From Thermoanaerobaculia bacterium (GTDB taxonomy: Bacteria; Acidobacteriota; Thermoanaerobaculia; Gp7-AA8): a DNA stretch of 64,000 nucleotides. The DNA is taken from assembly GCA_017883235.1 (NCBI GenBank), contig JADGNY010000012.1:18573-82572 (forward strand), given 5' to 3'. Every line of letters starts with the position of its first letter. Position 1 is the first letter of the stretch. Both the position numbers and the translations under genes were made by a program. Positions 23,728 to 32,030 of this stretch are shown in pieces. The notes beneath the pieces were generated by a model, which had not been told where the DNA came from, searched no databases, and saw only the letters and a program-made list of their open reading frames with translations.

Positions 23728-25338
23728 TCAAGGCGCCCTGACCGCGCGGCGCCGCGGAGAAGCGCCGCACCAGCCTTCGAGCATTGATCGAGCGTTATCG
23801 TATTCGGACACGTCGTTCCGCAGACGATAACTCCACAAAAGCAGACCTTGATAGCCGCCGGCGGCTGCGCCCAGCAAATAATCGAGGGTCGAGTAGCGGC
23901 TGTTCGCCGTCGGAACCTCGCCTGCGATTGCAGGTTTATCGAGCGCGAGCTGTGAATACGGCAGCCAGGGAAAAGGTTCCTCGGAAGAGAAGTGTTCGTA
24001 CCAGTGAAATTGATATAGATCCAGCCCCAACCCGCGCCAATTTTGCACCCACATTCTGCGCGCGCTGCCGACGGTAACCTTTTGTCTCGCGCACGAATGG
24101 ATCGTTTGGGCACAGAGCCGGACGAACTCCTGCATCTCCGCCAACGCGACCGGGTCCGTAGTCTGAAAACCCGTTGGAACTTCCTTCGTCGCCCACTCAG
24201 GCTCGTTGATCACCTCCCAAGCCATGATCTGTGAGTTGTCACAGTACTTCTCTACAAACGGCTTGAGCGCGTTGTCCAAGAACGCCTGCCTCCGATCCGA
24301 GCTTCGAACGATGCTCGATCGTCCACCAAGTTGAACGCCATTCTCAAACGTCGCCAGATTGAACCAGCTAAAGTCGAGCAAGACGGGAATCACCATGAGA
24401 TTGCTCTGTTTGGCGGCACCCAACAAAGCATCGAAATCCGGAAAGAAGTACTCATCGAGGCCCGTTACCTGGTCATCGAAAGCAAACTCGGGTGCGGCTC
24501 GTCCGTCCGCAAACACAAAGACTCTGACTGCATTCGCCGGGCACTTCCCCAGCGCCTGCCGCAAAGCTATGAAGTCGTTTTCGACTTCCAGCCTTTCGAA
24601 ATCGAATCCGATGGCCGGAGCTGTGTTCAGCACGTAATCATCAAGAAAGATCTCTCCAGCAAACGTCGCGTTCGACCGATCGTTTATGGATATCTTGAGA
24701 CCGACAGCGACGACTTTGGTTTGATCATACTGAGGATCGACATAACCTGTCGGACCCGACGCATCGGCGGTGAACTGCACCCACCTTCCCTCTTGATCGG
24801 GCCGGATGTTCTGATACGGAGTGTACAGCGAGTAGAAGCCCTCGCTTTTGAAGAAGAATTGCACGCCATTGGGCGCGCTCGGGTTGCCGGAACTTCCGCT
24901 GGGGAGGAACAGCCAGCAACTCACCCTGGCGTTCGTGAGATTGACCGGGACTGAGACTCCAGGCGGGGTGTGGCTCCTGAGATCGATATACACCTCTCCC
25001 TTGGCTTTGTTGGGATGCTGACCGATCAGATCCGCCGTAAGGCTTAGCGATCCCGTTCCCGAGTGGGCTTTTGACTTGGAGAATCGCGTGTCGGTGATTC
25101 CCTGACTGTCAACGTAAGTCTGGTAGCTCCAACCCCCTGTGATGAGACCATCGTGTCCCCACAGGTTTTTACCGAAGTCATGACCATACGTGATCCAGGG
25201 ATAGTTAACTCCTACGATGAAGGGTCCCGTCGACTCCGCCCTCAAGGATGGGCCGCAAGGTAGTGCGAGTAGCAGGCTCGCGATGAGGCTCGCGATGAGC
25301 CGAGCCGGCCTGAAGGTCTTTCCTGCGATCCGTGACAT
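23728..25338 (-). CDS. Secreted clan GH-A (GH5-like) glycoside hydrolase with jelly-roll N-domain
   Basis: 536 residues with a signal peptide (LIASLLLALPCGPSLRA). Residues about 50-240 look like a carbohydrate-binding jelly-roll (GTGSLSLTADL, EVYIDLRSHTP, NATFAGEIFLDDYVL). The C-terminal part is a TIM barrel of clan GH-A: VRVFVFADGRA, VIPVLLDFSWF, acid/base Glu in AWEVINEPEW, the HWYEHF strand and the presumed nucleophile Glu in AIAGEVPTANS. It likely cleaves beta-mannan or beta-glucan outside the cell; the substrate is not predictable by eye. It stands alone; the last ten residues (SPRRRAVRAP) are basic and atypical. Confidence 0.82.
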   Translation of the reverse strand: MSRIAGKTFRPARLIASLIASLLLALPCGPSLRAESTGPFIVGVNYPWITYGHDFGKNLWGHDGLITGGWSYQTYVDSQGITDTRFSKSKAHSGTGSLSLTADLIGQHPNKAKGEVYIDLRSHTPPGVSVPVNLTNARVSCWLFLPSGSSGNPSAPNGVQFFFKSEGFYSLYTPYQNIRPDQEGRWVQFTADASGPTGYVDPQYDQTKVVAVGLKISINDRSNATFAGEIFLDDYVLNTAPAIGFDFERLEVENDFIALRQALGKCPANAVRVFVFADGRAAPEFAFDDQVTGLDEYFFPDFDALLGAAKQSNLMVIPVLLDFSWFNLATFENGVQLGGRSSIVRSSDRRQAFLDNALKPFVEKYCDNSQIMAWEVINEPEWATKEVPTGFQTTDPVALAEMQEFVRLCAQTIHSCARQKVTVGSARRMWVQNWRGLGLDLYQFHWYEHFSSEEPFPWLPYSQLALDKPAIAGEVPTANSRYSTLDYLLGAAAGGYQGLLLWSYRLRNDVSEYDNARSMLEGWCGASPRRRAVRAP

Positions 25339-25450
25339 CGCTGCTCCTTTAGGGACGGAAAGACATTATAACACAAACGTAGGGGCGGCGCGCGTCGAGC
25401 CGCCGCCACGCGAGGAACGGAGCGGGTACTGGAAACACCGGAAGCTCCGG

Positions 25451-26566
25451 TCAGGGACGAGCTTGTGCCGACCGGGTCCGGCCATGTGCCCATTCTGAAA
25501 ACGCGCGGAGGAGAGCGCTCGCAATGAGGGTGCCGGTTGGCGGGTCAGGGAGTCTTCGCATCATCACGTTTCCTCCGTCTTCCGTCCAGAAGACGGTGAT
25601 GTCGCGAGAGTCTTCGTCGGGAGCGTGACCGAGAGAGATCGCCGGACCATAACCAGCGACATGGTTTGCGACCGTCACGGCCGGCAGGACAAGGCGGCTA
25701 TCGAATTCGGCAATCTGAACCTCCCCGTCCCTGGAATGGATCCAGCTGGCGACGAATCGATCTCCGTTGGCGATCAACCTGAGGCCAGGGGATGGGACAG
25801 CCACGGGCTCGGTCGTGAGGGGCCGGGTGGTTGGGTGGTCGGGTTGCGCTGGATCCACCATGATCGCCAGGACGGCACTCTGATTGAACGGAGTAGCCAC
25901 GATGGCGAGCTGCTTATTCGTACCGATCGCCGCGGCAACGGACGCCCAGCCACTGGCATGGAAGGCCAGGCGCGGTGTTGTAATCTCGCCATTTCGTATG
26001 ACGCGCAGGACGATCGAAGAGTGGACCGTATCCGAGGAACCAGTCTCGATGGTGATCAGGGCGACGGCGTCTGGTCCCAGGCGAACAGCCTGACCGCGCT
26101 CCGCGCCCCCGAGAGTGGACCCTCGATCGAACCGGCCGAGCGTTTCCTGAATCCCGGACGGCGTCACCACCCTGGCGACCATGGTGCGCTCATCTTTCTC
26201 CATCGACAGCAGTACACCGCCCGGGTCGTCCTGCTCGAACGGCAACCATTCGGTCGGATAGAGCGCGGGATCGTTTGTGACCACGAATGAAGGTGAGCCG
26301 GGAGCATCAGAGCTGACGAATTGAACGCCGTTGCCGCTGCAGCGGCTGTACCGCCATCGAGCGCCCCGCACGATCAGCGCTTCTCCTACGCAGGCGGTAT
26401 CTTGCGTCGGAAGGACCAGCGGATGCTCGTTCCCATCTGCATCGATGCGAACGAGCACCCGCGGTTGCCAACTGTCAGGCTTCCCGCTGACGAGGATGAG
26501 CTCATTCTCCCCGACCATGCCGGCGTGACGGACCTGATCATGTCTCGCCACACGCACCGCATTCAT
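25451..26566 (-). CDS. Probable lipoprotein with beta-propeller-like repeats; true start probably upstream
   Basis: From the track ATG the protein has 371 residues, mostly beta-strand, with repeated motifs such as ENELILVSGKPDSWQPRVLVRIDADG and ITVFWTEDGGNVMMRRL, suggesting a WD/kelch-like or exo-alpha-sialidase-like propeller. No enzyme motif is recognised. The same frame stays open upstream and encodes an obvious lipoprotein leader, NRVWLFVLGLLAELASC, with a perfect lipobox LASC. That segment has no ATG, GTG or TTG; only a CTG at 26644 would serve. A one-base shift in an A5 run would instead join the leader to an ATG at 26690. The annotated start thus misses the signal peptide. Confidence 0.6.
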   Translation of the reverse strand: MNAVRVARHDQVRHAGMVGENELILVSGKPDSWQPRVLVRIDADGNEHPLVLPTQDTACVGEALIVRGARWRYSRCSGNGVQFVSSDAPGSPSFVVTNDPALYPTEWLPFEQDDPGGVLLSMEKDERTMVARVVTPSGIQETLGRFDRGSTLGGAERGQAVRLGPDAVALITIETGSSDTVHSSIVLRVIRNGEITTPRLAFHASGWASVAAAIGTNKQLAIVATPFNQSAVLAIMVDPAQPDHPTTRPLTTEPVAVPSPGLRLIANGDRFVASWIHSRDGEVQIAEFDSRLVLPAVTVANHVAGYGPAISLGHAPDEDSRDITVFWTEDGGNVMMRRLPDPPTGTLIASALLRAFSEWAHGRTRSAQARP

Positions 26567-26686
26567 CTTCTGAGGATGCCAGTCCGCGCAACTCGCGAGC
26601 TCCGCCAGCAGGCCGAGTACGAAGAGCCAGACTCTATTTTTCAGCCAACGCCTCCGATGGGGTGACGTAGGCTGCCGCCGGACCTT

Positions 26687-26782
26687 TCATTTGACGCCTC
26701 GACGACGATCTTTGAGTGAACTACGTCGGTACCCAACGGAAGCGAGAGCTGCCGCGATGAACAGGAACTTTGGCGAGGACAT
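26687..26782 (-). CDS. Tiny hydrophobic ORF, possible anchor fragment (31 aa)
   Basis: Reads MSSPKFLFIAAALASVGYRR then a basic tail. A hydrophobic stretch followed by arginines resembles the end of a C-terminal sorting signal (PEP-CTERM-like) or a mini membrane protein. Its stop codon overlaps the ATG at 26690 (ATGA) of the frame leading to the lipoprotein. Too short to be sure of. Confidence 0.25.
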   Translation of the reverse strand: MSSPKFLFIAAALASVGYRRSSLKDRRRGVK

Positions 26783-26855
26783 ATAGACGACAGTAGGTGG
26801 GGAAGACGGTCCTGTCAACTTCGACCTAACTCCATAAAAGCTGACGCCGCCGCCG

Positions 26856-28913
26856 CTACGCAAGCGGCTGCGCGGTCACCGGAAACATCTGCTGCACCGC
26901 GTCGCTCTGCGCGGCGTCGAGTGGCAGCTCCACCGTGAATCGGGCGCCGTGGCCGGGGCCGTCGCTTTCAACGGTGGCGTTGCCGCCATGCAGTTCGGCC
27001 AGGTGGCGGACGATGGCCAGACCGAGGCCCAGGCCGCCGTGGGCTCGGGCACTGCTGCCGTCCGCCTGCCGGAAGCGCTCGAAGACGTGCGGCAGGAACG
27101 CAGGATCGATCCCGGGACCGTCATCGCTGACCACGATCCGCGCGGCGTTTTCGCCGCGCCTGAGCTGTGCCGAGATGTGTCCGCCGCGCGGGACGAACTT
27201 GATGGCGTTCGAGAGGAGATTCCAGACCACTTGCTGCAGGCGGTTGGCGTCGCCCTGGACGGGTGGGGTGAAATCGAGAGCCACGTCGATGGCAATCTGC
27301 TTCGCCGTCGCCGCCGGGCGCAGGGTCTCGATGGCGTTCCTGATCACGGCCCCGAGATCGACCGGTCCGATCTCCAGCCGGAACTTGCCGCTGATGATGC
27401 TGGAAACGTCGAGGATGTCTTCGATCAGCCGCGCCTGCGCCTTGGTCGACCGATCGATCGAATCCAATGCCAGTTGCATCGTCTCCTCGTCCAGCGAGCC
27501 GATGGTGAGCATGCGCACCCATCCGAGCGTTGCCGTCATCGGCGTCCGCAGCTCGTGGGATACCGTGGCCAGGAACTCGTCCTTGGCCCGATTGGCCTCG
27601 ATGGCCGCCGTGTGAAGCTGCGCGTTCTCGAGGGCCAGCGCCACGCGGCGCGCGAAGAGCTGCGCGAGCTCGAGATCGGCGGTGTCGTAGCGGTTCTTCC
27701 GGCGTGAGCTGACCGTGATCGCGCCGATCGTTCCACCGCGCGCGATCAGCGGTACGGTCATGTACGACTGCGTCCCGAGGCGGCGAAGGACGTCGCGGTA
27801 GGACTCATCGCTTCCCCGCTTCGCAATCTCCTCCGGCGGAAGCTCATGCACTACCTCCGGCTTGCTGGTCCGGATCGAGGCAGGAGGCCCGTAGGGAAGG
27901 TCCGCGCGCGGATCGTAGGTCTTCAGCAGACGGACGGCATCCTGCATCGAGGGATCGACATGTTTGACCGCCGCCCGCCGGATCGTGGAACCTTCGATGA
28001 CGTCGATGACGCACAGCTCGCCCAGGACCGGCAGCGCCGCCTCGGCCGCGGTTTCCAGCGTCGTGCGCGCATCGAGCGACGATGTCACCAGTTCACTGAC
28101 GCGCGCCAGGAACCGCAGCGACTCCTCGGCACGCCGGCGCGCGGTCATGTCCAGCGTCACCCCGCGCATTCCGACCGGTTTGCCGCCGGCATCCTTGACC
28201 ACCATGGCATGCGATTCCACCCAGACGGCGCGGCTGTCTTTCGTGAGCCAGCGGAAGGAGTTGGTTCGGAAGCCGCCGGCGGCGAAGTGCTCCTGGGCAT
28301 GTCTGGCCGCCTCCTCACGATCGTCCGGATGGACGATCGTGAGCCAGAAGTTCGGCGTGGCCAGCCACTCCTCCACCGAGTAGCCGAGCATCCGCGTCAC
28401 GTGCTCGCTCACATAGTCGATCCGTTGCGAGTCCTTGTCAGGATTGCCGTGCGCTTCCCAGACCACGCCCGGGACGCTGGAGACGATGCCGACCAGGCGG
28501 CGGCGCTCCGCCTCGATGCGATCGGCCATCTCGTGGAGATCCCGGCCTCGTGCGTCGCGCAACCGTGCGGTCTCGGCACGATGGGCGGCGATGATCCAGG
28601 ACAGAAGGATCATGAAGGCATCGATGACCGTGAGCTGAACCGTGTTGGTCGACGCGAATCGCCGGGCGTAGGAGGGAAGGTCGAAGAGATACTCCACTGC
28701 CGCCGAGGAGAGCGCGACCGAGAGAAGTGCGGGACCGAAACCGCCGTAGGTGGCGCTGACGACGATCGCACCGATCAGCAGGAAATAGCGCCCGCCGCCG
28801 AGGAACGGCGCCAGCCAGATCTGCAGGAAGGTGGCGATCGCGGTCACGGCGAGCGCGATGGCGTAGCGGCGCGCCAGCGAGGCATAAACGGATGGGGGGA
28901 CGATGCGTTTCAC
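26856..28913 (-). CDS. Membrane sensor histidine kinase (DUF4118-like TM, PAS, GAF, HisKA, HATPase)
   Basis: 685 residues. Four membrane helices at about 15-115 match the KdpD-like DUF4118 arrangement (LQIWLAPFLGGGRYFLLIGAI, ATYGGFGPALLSVALSSAAV). A PAS domain at about 145-265 (PGVVWEAHG, RIDYVSEHVTRMLGYSVEEW) is followed by a GAF domain at about 280-430 and a HisKA domain with ATVSHELRTPMTATLGWVRM (His near 450). The ATPase domain has NLLSNAIKF, SDDGPGIDP, GLGLGLAIVRHLAELHGG. No response regulator is adjacent, so it is an orphan. A 21-bp tandem array lies in the region upstream of its start codon. Confidence 0.92.
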   Translation of the reverse strand: MKRIVPPSVYASLARRYAIALAVTAIATFLQIWLAPFLGGGRYFLLIGAIVVSATYGGFGPALLSVALSSAAVEYLFDLPSYARRFASTNTVQLTVIDAFMILLSWIIAAHRAETARLRDARGRDLHEMADRIEAERRRLVGIVSSVPGVVWEAHGNPDKDSQRIDYVSEHVTRMLGYSVEEWLATPNFWLTIVHPDDREEAARHAQEHFAAGGFRTNSFRWLTKDSRAVWVESHAMVVKDAGGKPVGMRGVTLDMTARRRAEESLRFLARVSELVTSSLDARTTLETAAEAALPVLGELCVIDVIEGSTIRRAAVKHVDPSMQDAVRLLKTYDPRADLPYGPPASIRTSKPEVVHELPPEEIAKRGSDESYRDVLRRLGTQSYMTVPLIARGGTIGAITVSSRRKNRYDTADLELAQLFARRVALALENAQLHTAAIEANRAKDEFLATVSHELRTPMTATLGWVRMLTIGSLDEETMQLALDSIDRSTKAQARLIEDILDVSSIISGKFRLEIGPVDLGAVIRNAIETLRPAATAKQIAIDVALDFTPPVQGDANRLQQVVWNLLSNAIKFVPRGGHISAQLRRGENAARIVVSDDGPGIDPAFLPHVFERFRQADGSSARAHGGLGLGLAIVRHLAELHGGNATVESDGPGHGARFTVELPLDAAQSDAVQQMFPVTAQPLA

Positions 28914-29061
28914 GGGTGTGCTGTCGTCCGCCGCGTGCGGGTCTCGTGCCGAGTCCGGGTCAGGGGCTTTCTTGCGTCCGTTGATAGCACTCGCGACGTG
29001 GCGTGTTGCTGAGAACGCAAAGGACTACGGAAGACGCCAGCGCTCCGCCCGCAATCTGCTT

Positions 29062-29456
29062 GAAGCGATCGTCAAAACGAAGCAAGTGATCGACGAAATG
29101 AAGCAAGCGATCGTCGAAGTGAAGCAAGCGATCGACGAAATGAAGCGCGCCAGGGTCAAAACGAAGCGCGCGAGGGTCAAAACGAAGCACGCGAGGGTCA
29201 AAACGAAGCGCGCGAGGGTGAAAACGAAGCACGCGAGGGTGAAAACGAAGCACGCGAGGGTGAAAACGAAGCACGCGAGGGTGAAAATGAAGCGCGCGAG
29301 GGTGAAAACGAAGCACGCGAGGGTGAAAACGAAGCGCGCGAGGGTGAAAACGAAGCGCGCGAGGGTGAAAACGAAGCGCGCGAGGGTGAAAACGAAGCAC
29401 GCGAGGGTGAAAACGAAGCGCGCGAGGGTCGAAATGAAGCTCGCGAGGGCCGAATG
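29062..29456. repeat. 21-bp tandem repeat array 2 (about 19 units, two sub-families)
   Basis: The first three full units (29079-29141) have the core GAAGCAAGCGATCG; from 29142 on the core is GAAGCGCGCGAGGGT followed by an A-run, continuing in exact 21-base steps to 29456. Unit starts after 29205 fall at every multiple of 21 up to 29436. The last two units are diverged. There are no spacers between units. The frames printed in the track here (ARVKTKH, FHPRALR, SPSRASF) are artefacts. It starts 46 bases behind the aminotransferase stop (29503, minus strand) and is the region upstream of the kinase gene (28913). Confidence 0.93.
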
Positions 29457-29502
29457 CGTCGTGGGGGGGCAGGCGGACGCGCGACTTCAGCCCCGAAAAG
29501 AC

Positions 29503-30675
29503 TCAGAACCGCGGAAGCAGTTCCACCAGTGCCCTGGCCAGCGATTCGTAGTCTCCGATCGTGTTGTAGAGCTGCGCAGAAACGCGGAGGACGCGCTTCG
29601 GCTGGTGCGGCCACGGCACGATCGGCACTTCGATCTGGCGCTCGAACAGCAACGCGTCCTGCAGGGGATCGCCGAACAGCGTTGGTACATATGGCGGGCC
29701 GTCGGGGAGCGGTATCGCCGCCATCGACCCGAGCATCTCGTCCGGCGCAGGTTTGCCGATCCCGAGCTGTTCGCACAGCAGGTCGCGCGCACGCAAGGCC
29801 AGCTCGTGATTGCGCCGCATCACCTCCGGCCATCCACCATCGGCCAGTGAGGCCATGAATCGAAGGGCGGTGGGGACGCAGAGACATGCCGTCGGATCGA
29901 ACGTGCCCGGCCAGTCGAACTCGAGATGGAACCGGCTGCGGTCGGTGCGCGTGGCATTGGCGCCGTGGCTGATCACGACGGGATGGATCCCGCGACGCCG
30001 GTTTGCGCGAACATAGAGGAAGGCGGCTCCTTTCGGAGCGCAGACCCACTTGTGAAGATTGCCGGTGTAGTACGCGGCCCCGAGCTGGTCGAGATGCAGC
30101 GGAAACATGCCGGGGGCATGGGCCCCGTCGACCAGTGTGTCGATGCCTCGCTTGTTCAGCGCATCGATCAGCCCCGCGATCGGGAAAATCAATCCTGTCT
30201 GACTGGTGACGTGATCGATGAGAAGGAGGCGGGTGCGTTCGGTGACGCGCTCCATGACCCGGTCGATGACCTCATCGGGCGATTGGATCGGAAACGGCAC
30301 CTCGACCGGCACGACCTTCGCGCCCTCGAGGCCGGCGACGTATTCGAGCGCATTGCGTGAGGCGTTGTACTCGTGCGAGGTGACGAGAAGCTCGTCATGT
30401 TTGTCGAGATCCAGCGAACGGAGCACCGCGTTCACGCCTGTCGTGGCATTCGGAACGAAGGCGATCGACTCCGTGTCCGCTCCCACGAACTCCGCCAGCC
30501 CGGTGCGGGCGTCGTCGAGGAGCGGCTCGAGCTCGCGGACCATGAACCGCACCGGCTCGCGCTCCATTTGCGTGCGAAGCTCGTCCTGTTTCGCCAGCAC
30601 CACCTTCGGGGCCGCGCCGAAGGAGCCGTGATTGAGGTAGGTGATGGCGGGGTCGAGGAGCCAGTGCTCTTTCAT
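29503..30675 (-). CDS. Class V aminotransferase (isopenicillin-N epimerase-like)
   Basis: 390 residues. PLP-enzyme features: YLNHGSFGAAPKVVL at the N-terminus, FVPNATTGVNAVLRSL, LLIDHVTSQTGLIFP, the PLP-binding Asp/His in TLVDGAHAPGMFP and the Schiff-base Lys in YTGNLHKWVCAPKGAAFL. This layout is that of the isopenicillin-N epimerase/cysteine desulfurase-like branch; the true reaction may be desulfuration, epimerisation or transamination. Its ATG overlaps the stop of the upstream aminotransferase (ATGA), so the two are translated together. Confidence 0.88.
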   Translation of the reverse strand: MKEHWLLDPAITYLNHGSFGAAPKVVLAKQDELRTQMEREPVRFMVRELEPLLDDARTGLAEFVGADTESIAFVPNATTGVNAVLRSLDLDKHDELLVTSHEYNASRNALEYVAGLEGAKVVPVEVPFPIQSPDEVIDRVMERVTERTRLLLIDHVTSQTGLIFPIAGLIDALNKRGIDTLVDGAHAPGMFPLHLDQLGAAYYTGNLHKWVCAPKGAAFLYVRANRRRGIHPVVISHGANATRTDRSRFHLEFDWPGTFDPTACLCVPTALRFMASLADGGWPEVMRRNHELALRARDLLCEQLGIGKPAPDEMLGSMAAIPLPDGPPYVPTLFGDPLQDALLFERQIEVPIVPWPHQPKRVLRVSAQLYNTIGDYESLARALVELLPRF

Positions 30676-31787
30676 TGCGGCAGCGAGCTTATCAGCCGCG
30701 TGATTCCTTCCTCGAATATGCGCGGCTCCGTGAGCAGCGACACGACCATATGTCCCTCGCTCTCGAAATCGAAAAAGTAGCCCGGATGGATGACGACGCC
30801 GTGTTCCTCGATCAGGCGTAACGCCAGTGCCTCATCCGAATCGATGCGCGGCACGCGGATGACGGCCGACCAGCCTCCCTCGACCGGGAGCACGCGTGCG
30901 GCGGGACATTTCTCCACCATCGCGCGAAGAGTTGCCAGATTCTGCGAGGTCCGGTCCTGAATGGCTCCGCGGATACGCGGCGCGATGGCGAGCAGCTCCG
31001 GCAGCGCCGCCTGTACCGGCGCGCTCACGGAGAGGAAGTTGTCGGCGATCATCTCCAGTGCCTGGATGGCCTCGTGTTTTCCGGGACCGCTCACCTGCAT
31101 CCATCCCAGCTTGTAGTGCGGGAGGCCGGCGGACTTCGATAACCCTCCCAGCGCGAAGCTGAGCACGTCATTGCGAACGAAAGAAGGGGATCGATCGGCG
31201 AAGGTGAAGGGATGGAAAACCTCGTCGGAGATGACCGGTAAGCCGAAGCGTGCGATCTCCTCCTGTTCCGCCTGAGAGACGTACGAACCTGTGGGGTTGT
31301 TGGGGTTGATGACCACCACGGCTCGCGTCCGCCCGGTGATCGCTGTCTCGATGCGTGATGGATTGATCTCCCATCGACGATGAAACTCCAACGGGAAGTA
31401 GTGCAAGTCGATCAGCTCCAGGGCGGCCAGATGTTCCAGCAATGGATACGATGGCCGCGCCGTGAGCACCGCGTCGCCCGGATCGCAGAGTAGCTTGAAG
31501 AGGAACGAATACGCTTCACTCGTCGATGCCGTAATGACGACGTCCGCCGCATCGCAAGCCAGCGCGTGCGCCACAGCCTCCCGCGCGGACGCGAGCCCGA
31601 GTGGCTGCGGGTCATACGGCGCGCGTGCCGCGCGGGCCATGACCTCCGAAATCTCATCGAGCGGATAGGCGATTCCAGCCGTTGTCGGATTCGAGCTCGT
31701 CAGATCGAGCAACGTTCCGCGATACGCCAGCCGCGCTACCGTGAGGCGATTGGTGGTGGCGTTCCAGTGTGCGCGGTTGGAGAACAT
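30672..31787 (-). CDS. Class I/II PLP-dependent aminotransferase
   Basis: 371 residues from the ATG at 31787; the track's 31937 start runs into the palindrome at 31847-31961. Fold-type I features: TASTSEAYSFLFKLL, VVVINPNNPTGSYV (PLP contact), PVISDEVFHPF, the PLP Lys in GGLSKSAGLPHYKLGW and the C-terminal Arg region (VSLLTEPRIFEEG). It resembles the AspAT/MalY-like family. Coupled by ATGA to the class V enzyme that follows on the minus strand. The pathway is unknown; the pair could act on a shared amino-acid substrate. Confidence 0.88.
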   Translation of the reverse strand: MFSNRAHWNATTNRLTVARLAYRGTLLDLTSSNPTTAGIAYPLDEISEVMARAARAPYDPQPLGLASAREAVAHALACDAADVVITASTSEAYSFLFKLLCDPGDAVLTARPSYPLLEHLAALELIDLHYFPLEFHRRWEINPSRIETAITGRTRAVVVINPNNPTGSYVSQAEQEEIARFGLPVISDEVFHPFTFADRSPSFVRNDVLSFALGGLSKSAGLPHYKLGWMQVSGPGKHEAIQALEMIADNFLSVSAPVQAALPELLAIAPRIRGAIQDRTSQNLATLRAMVEKCPAARVLPVEGGWSAVIRVPRIDSDEALALRLIEEHGVVIHPGYFFDFESEGHMVVSLLTEPRIFEEGITRLISSLPQ

Positions 31788-31846
31788 GCGGATGGGGTCT
31801 CGCGGTGTCAGGCTATCAGCAAGGAATGAGATCGGAAGCCTGCCAA

Positions 31847-31961
31847 GCTCCGGCACAGACAAGAGTGTCTGAGCCACATTCGACCCCGCAAGACTCCACC
31901 CTTCTGCCAATACCGACAGCCAATGTGGCACAGACACTCTTGTCTGTACCCCGGCCGGAGC
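31847..31961. repeat. Intergenic palindrome with inner word CAGACAAGAGTGTCTG
   Basis: The left arm 31847-31882 (GCTCCGG-CACAGACAAGAG...) pairs with the right arm 31921-31961 with a few gaps. Each arm carries a smaller palindrome, CAGACAAGAGTGTCTG. It lies in the 243-base gap between the aminotransferase start and the PA2778-type stop. Confidence 0.8.
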
Positions 31962-32030
31962 CGCCTCCGCTACGGGCTTGCGATCTCGAATCGCTCGAGA
32001 GGCCAGCGCAGACAGAGTGACTGTGCGCGG

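Noticed and set aside
24331-24954. 207-aa plus-strand ORF inside the glycosidase region
   Set aside because: It is antisense to the glycosidase frame, which has a signal peptide and catalytic motifs; the plus-strand product has no recognisable domain.
28903-29850. A 315-aa basic ORF with ARVKTK repeats (and FHPRALR, SPSRASF on the other strand)
   Set aside because: All frames stay open over array 2 because its period of 21 is divisible by three; the ORF overlaps two real genes on the other strand and has no ribosome binding site.
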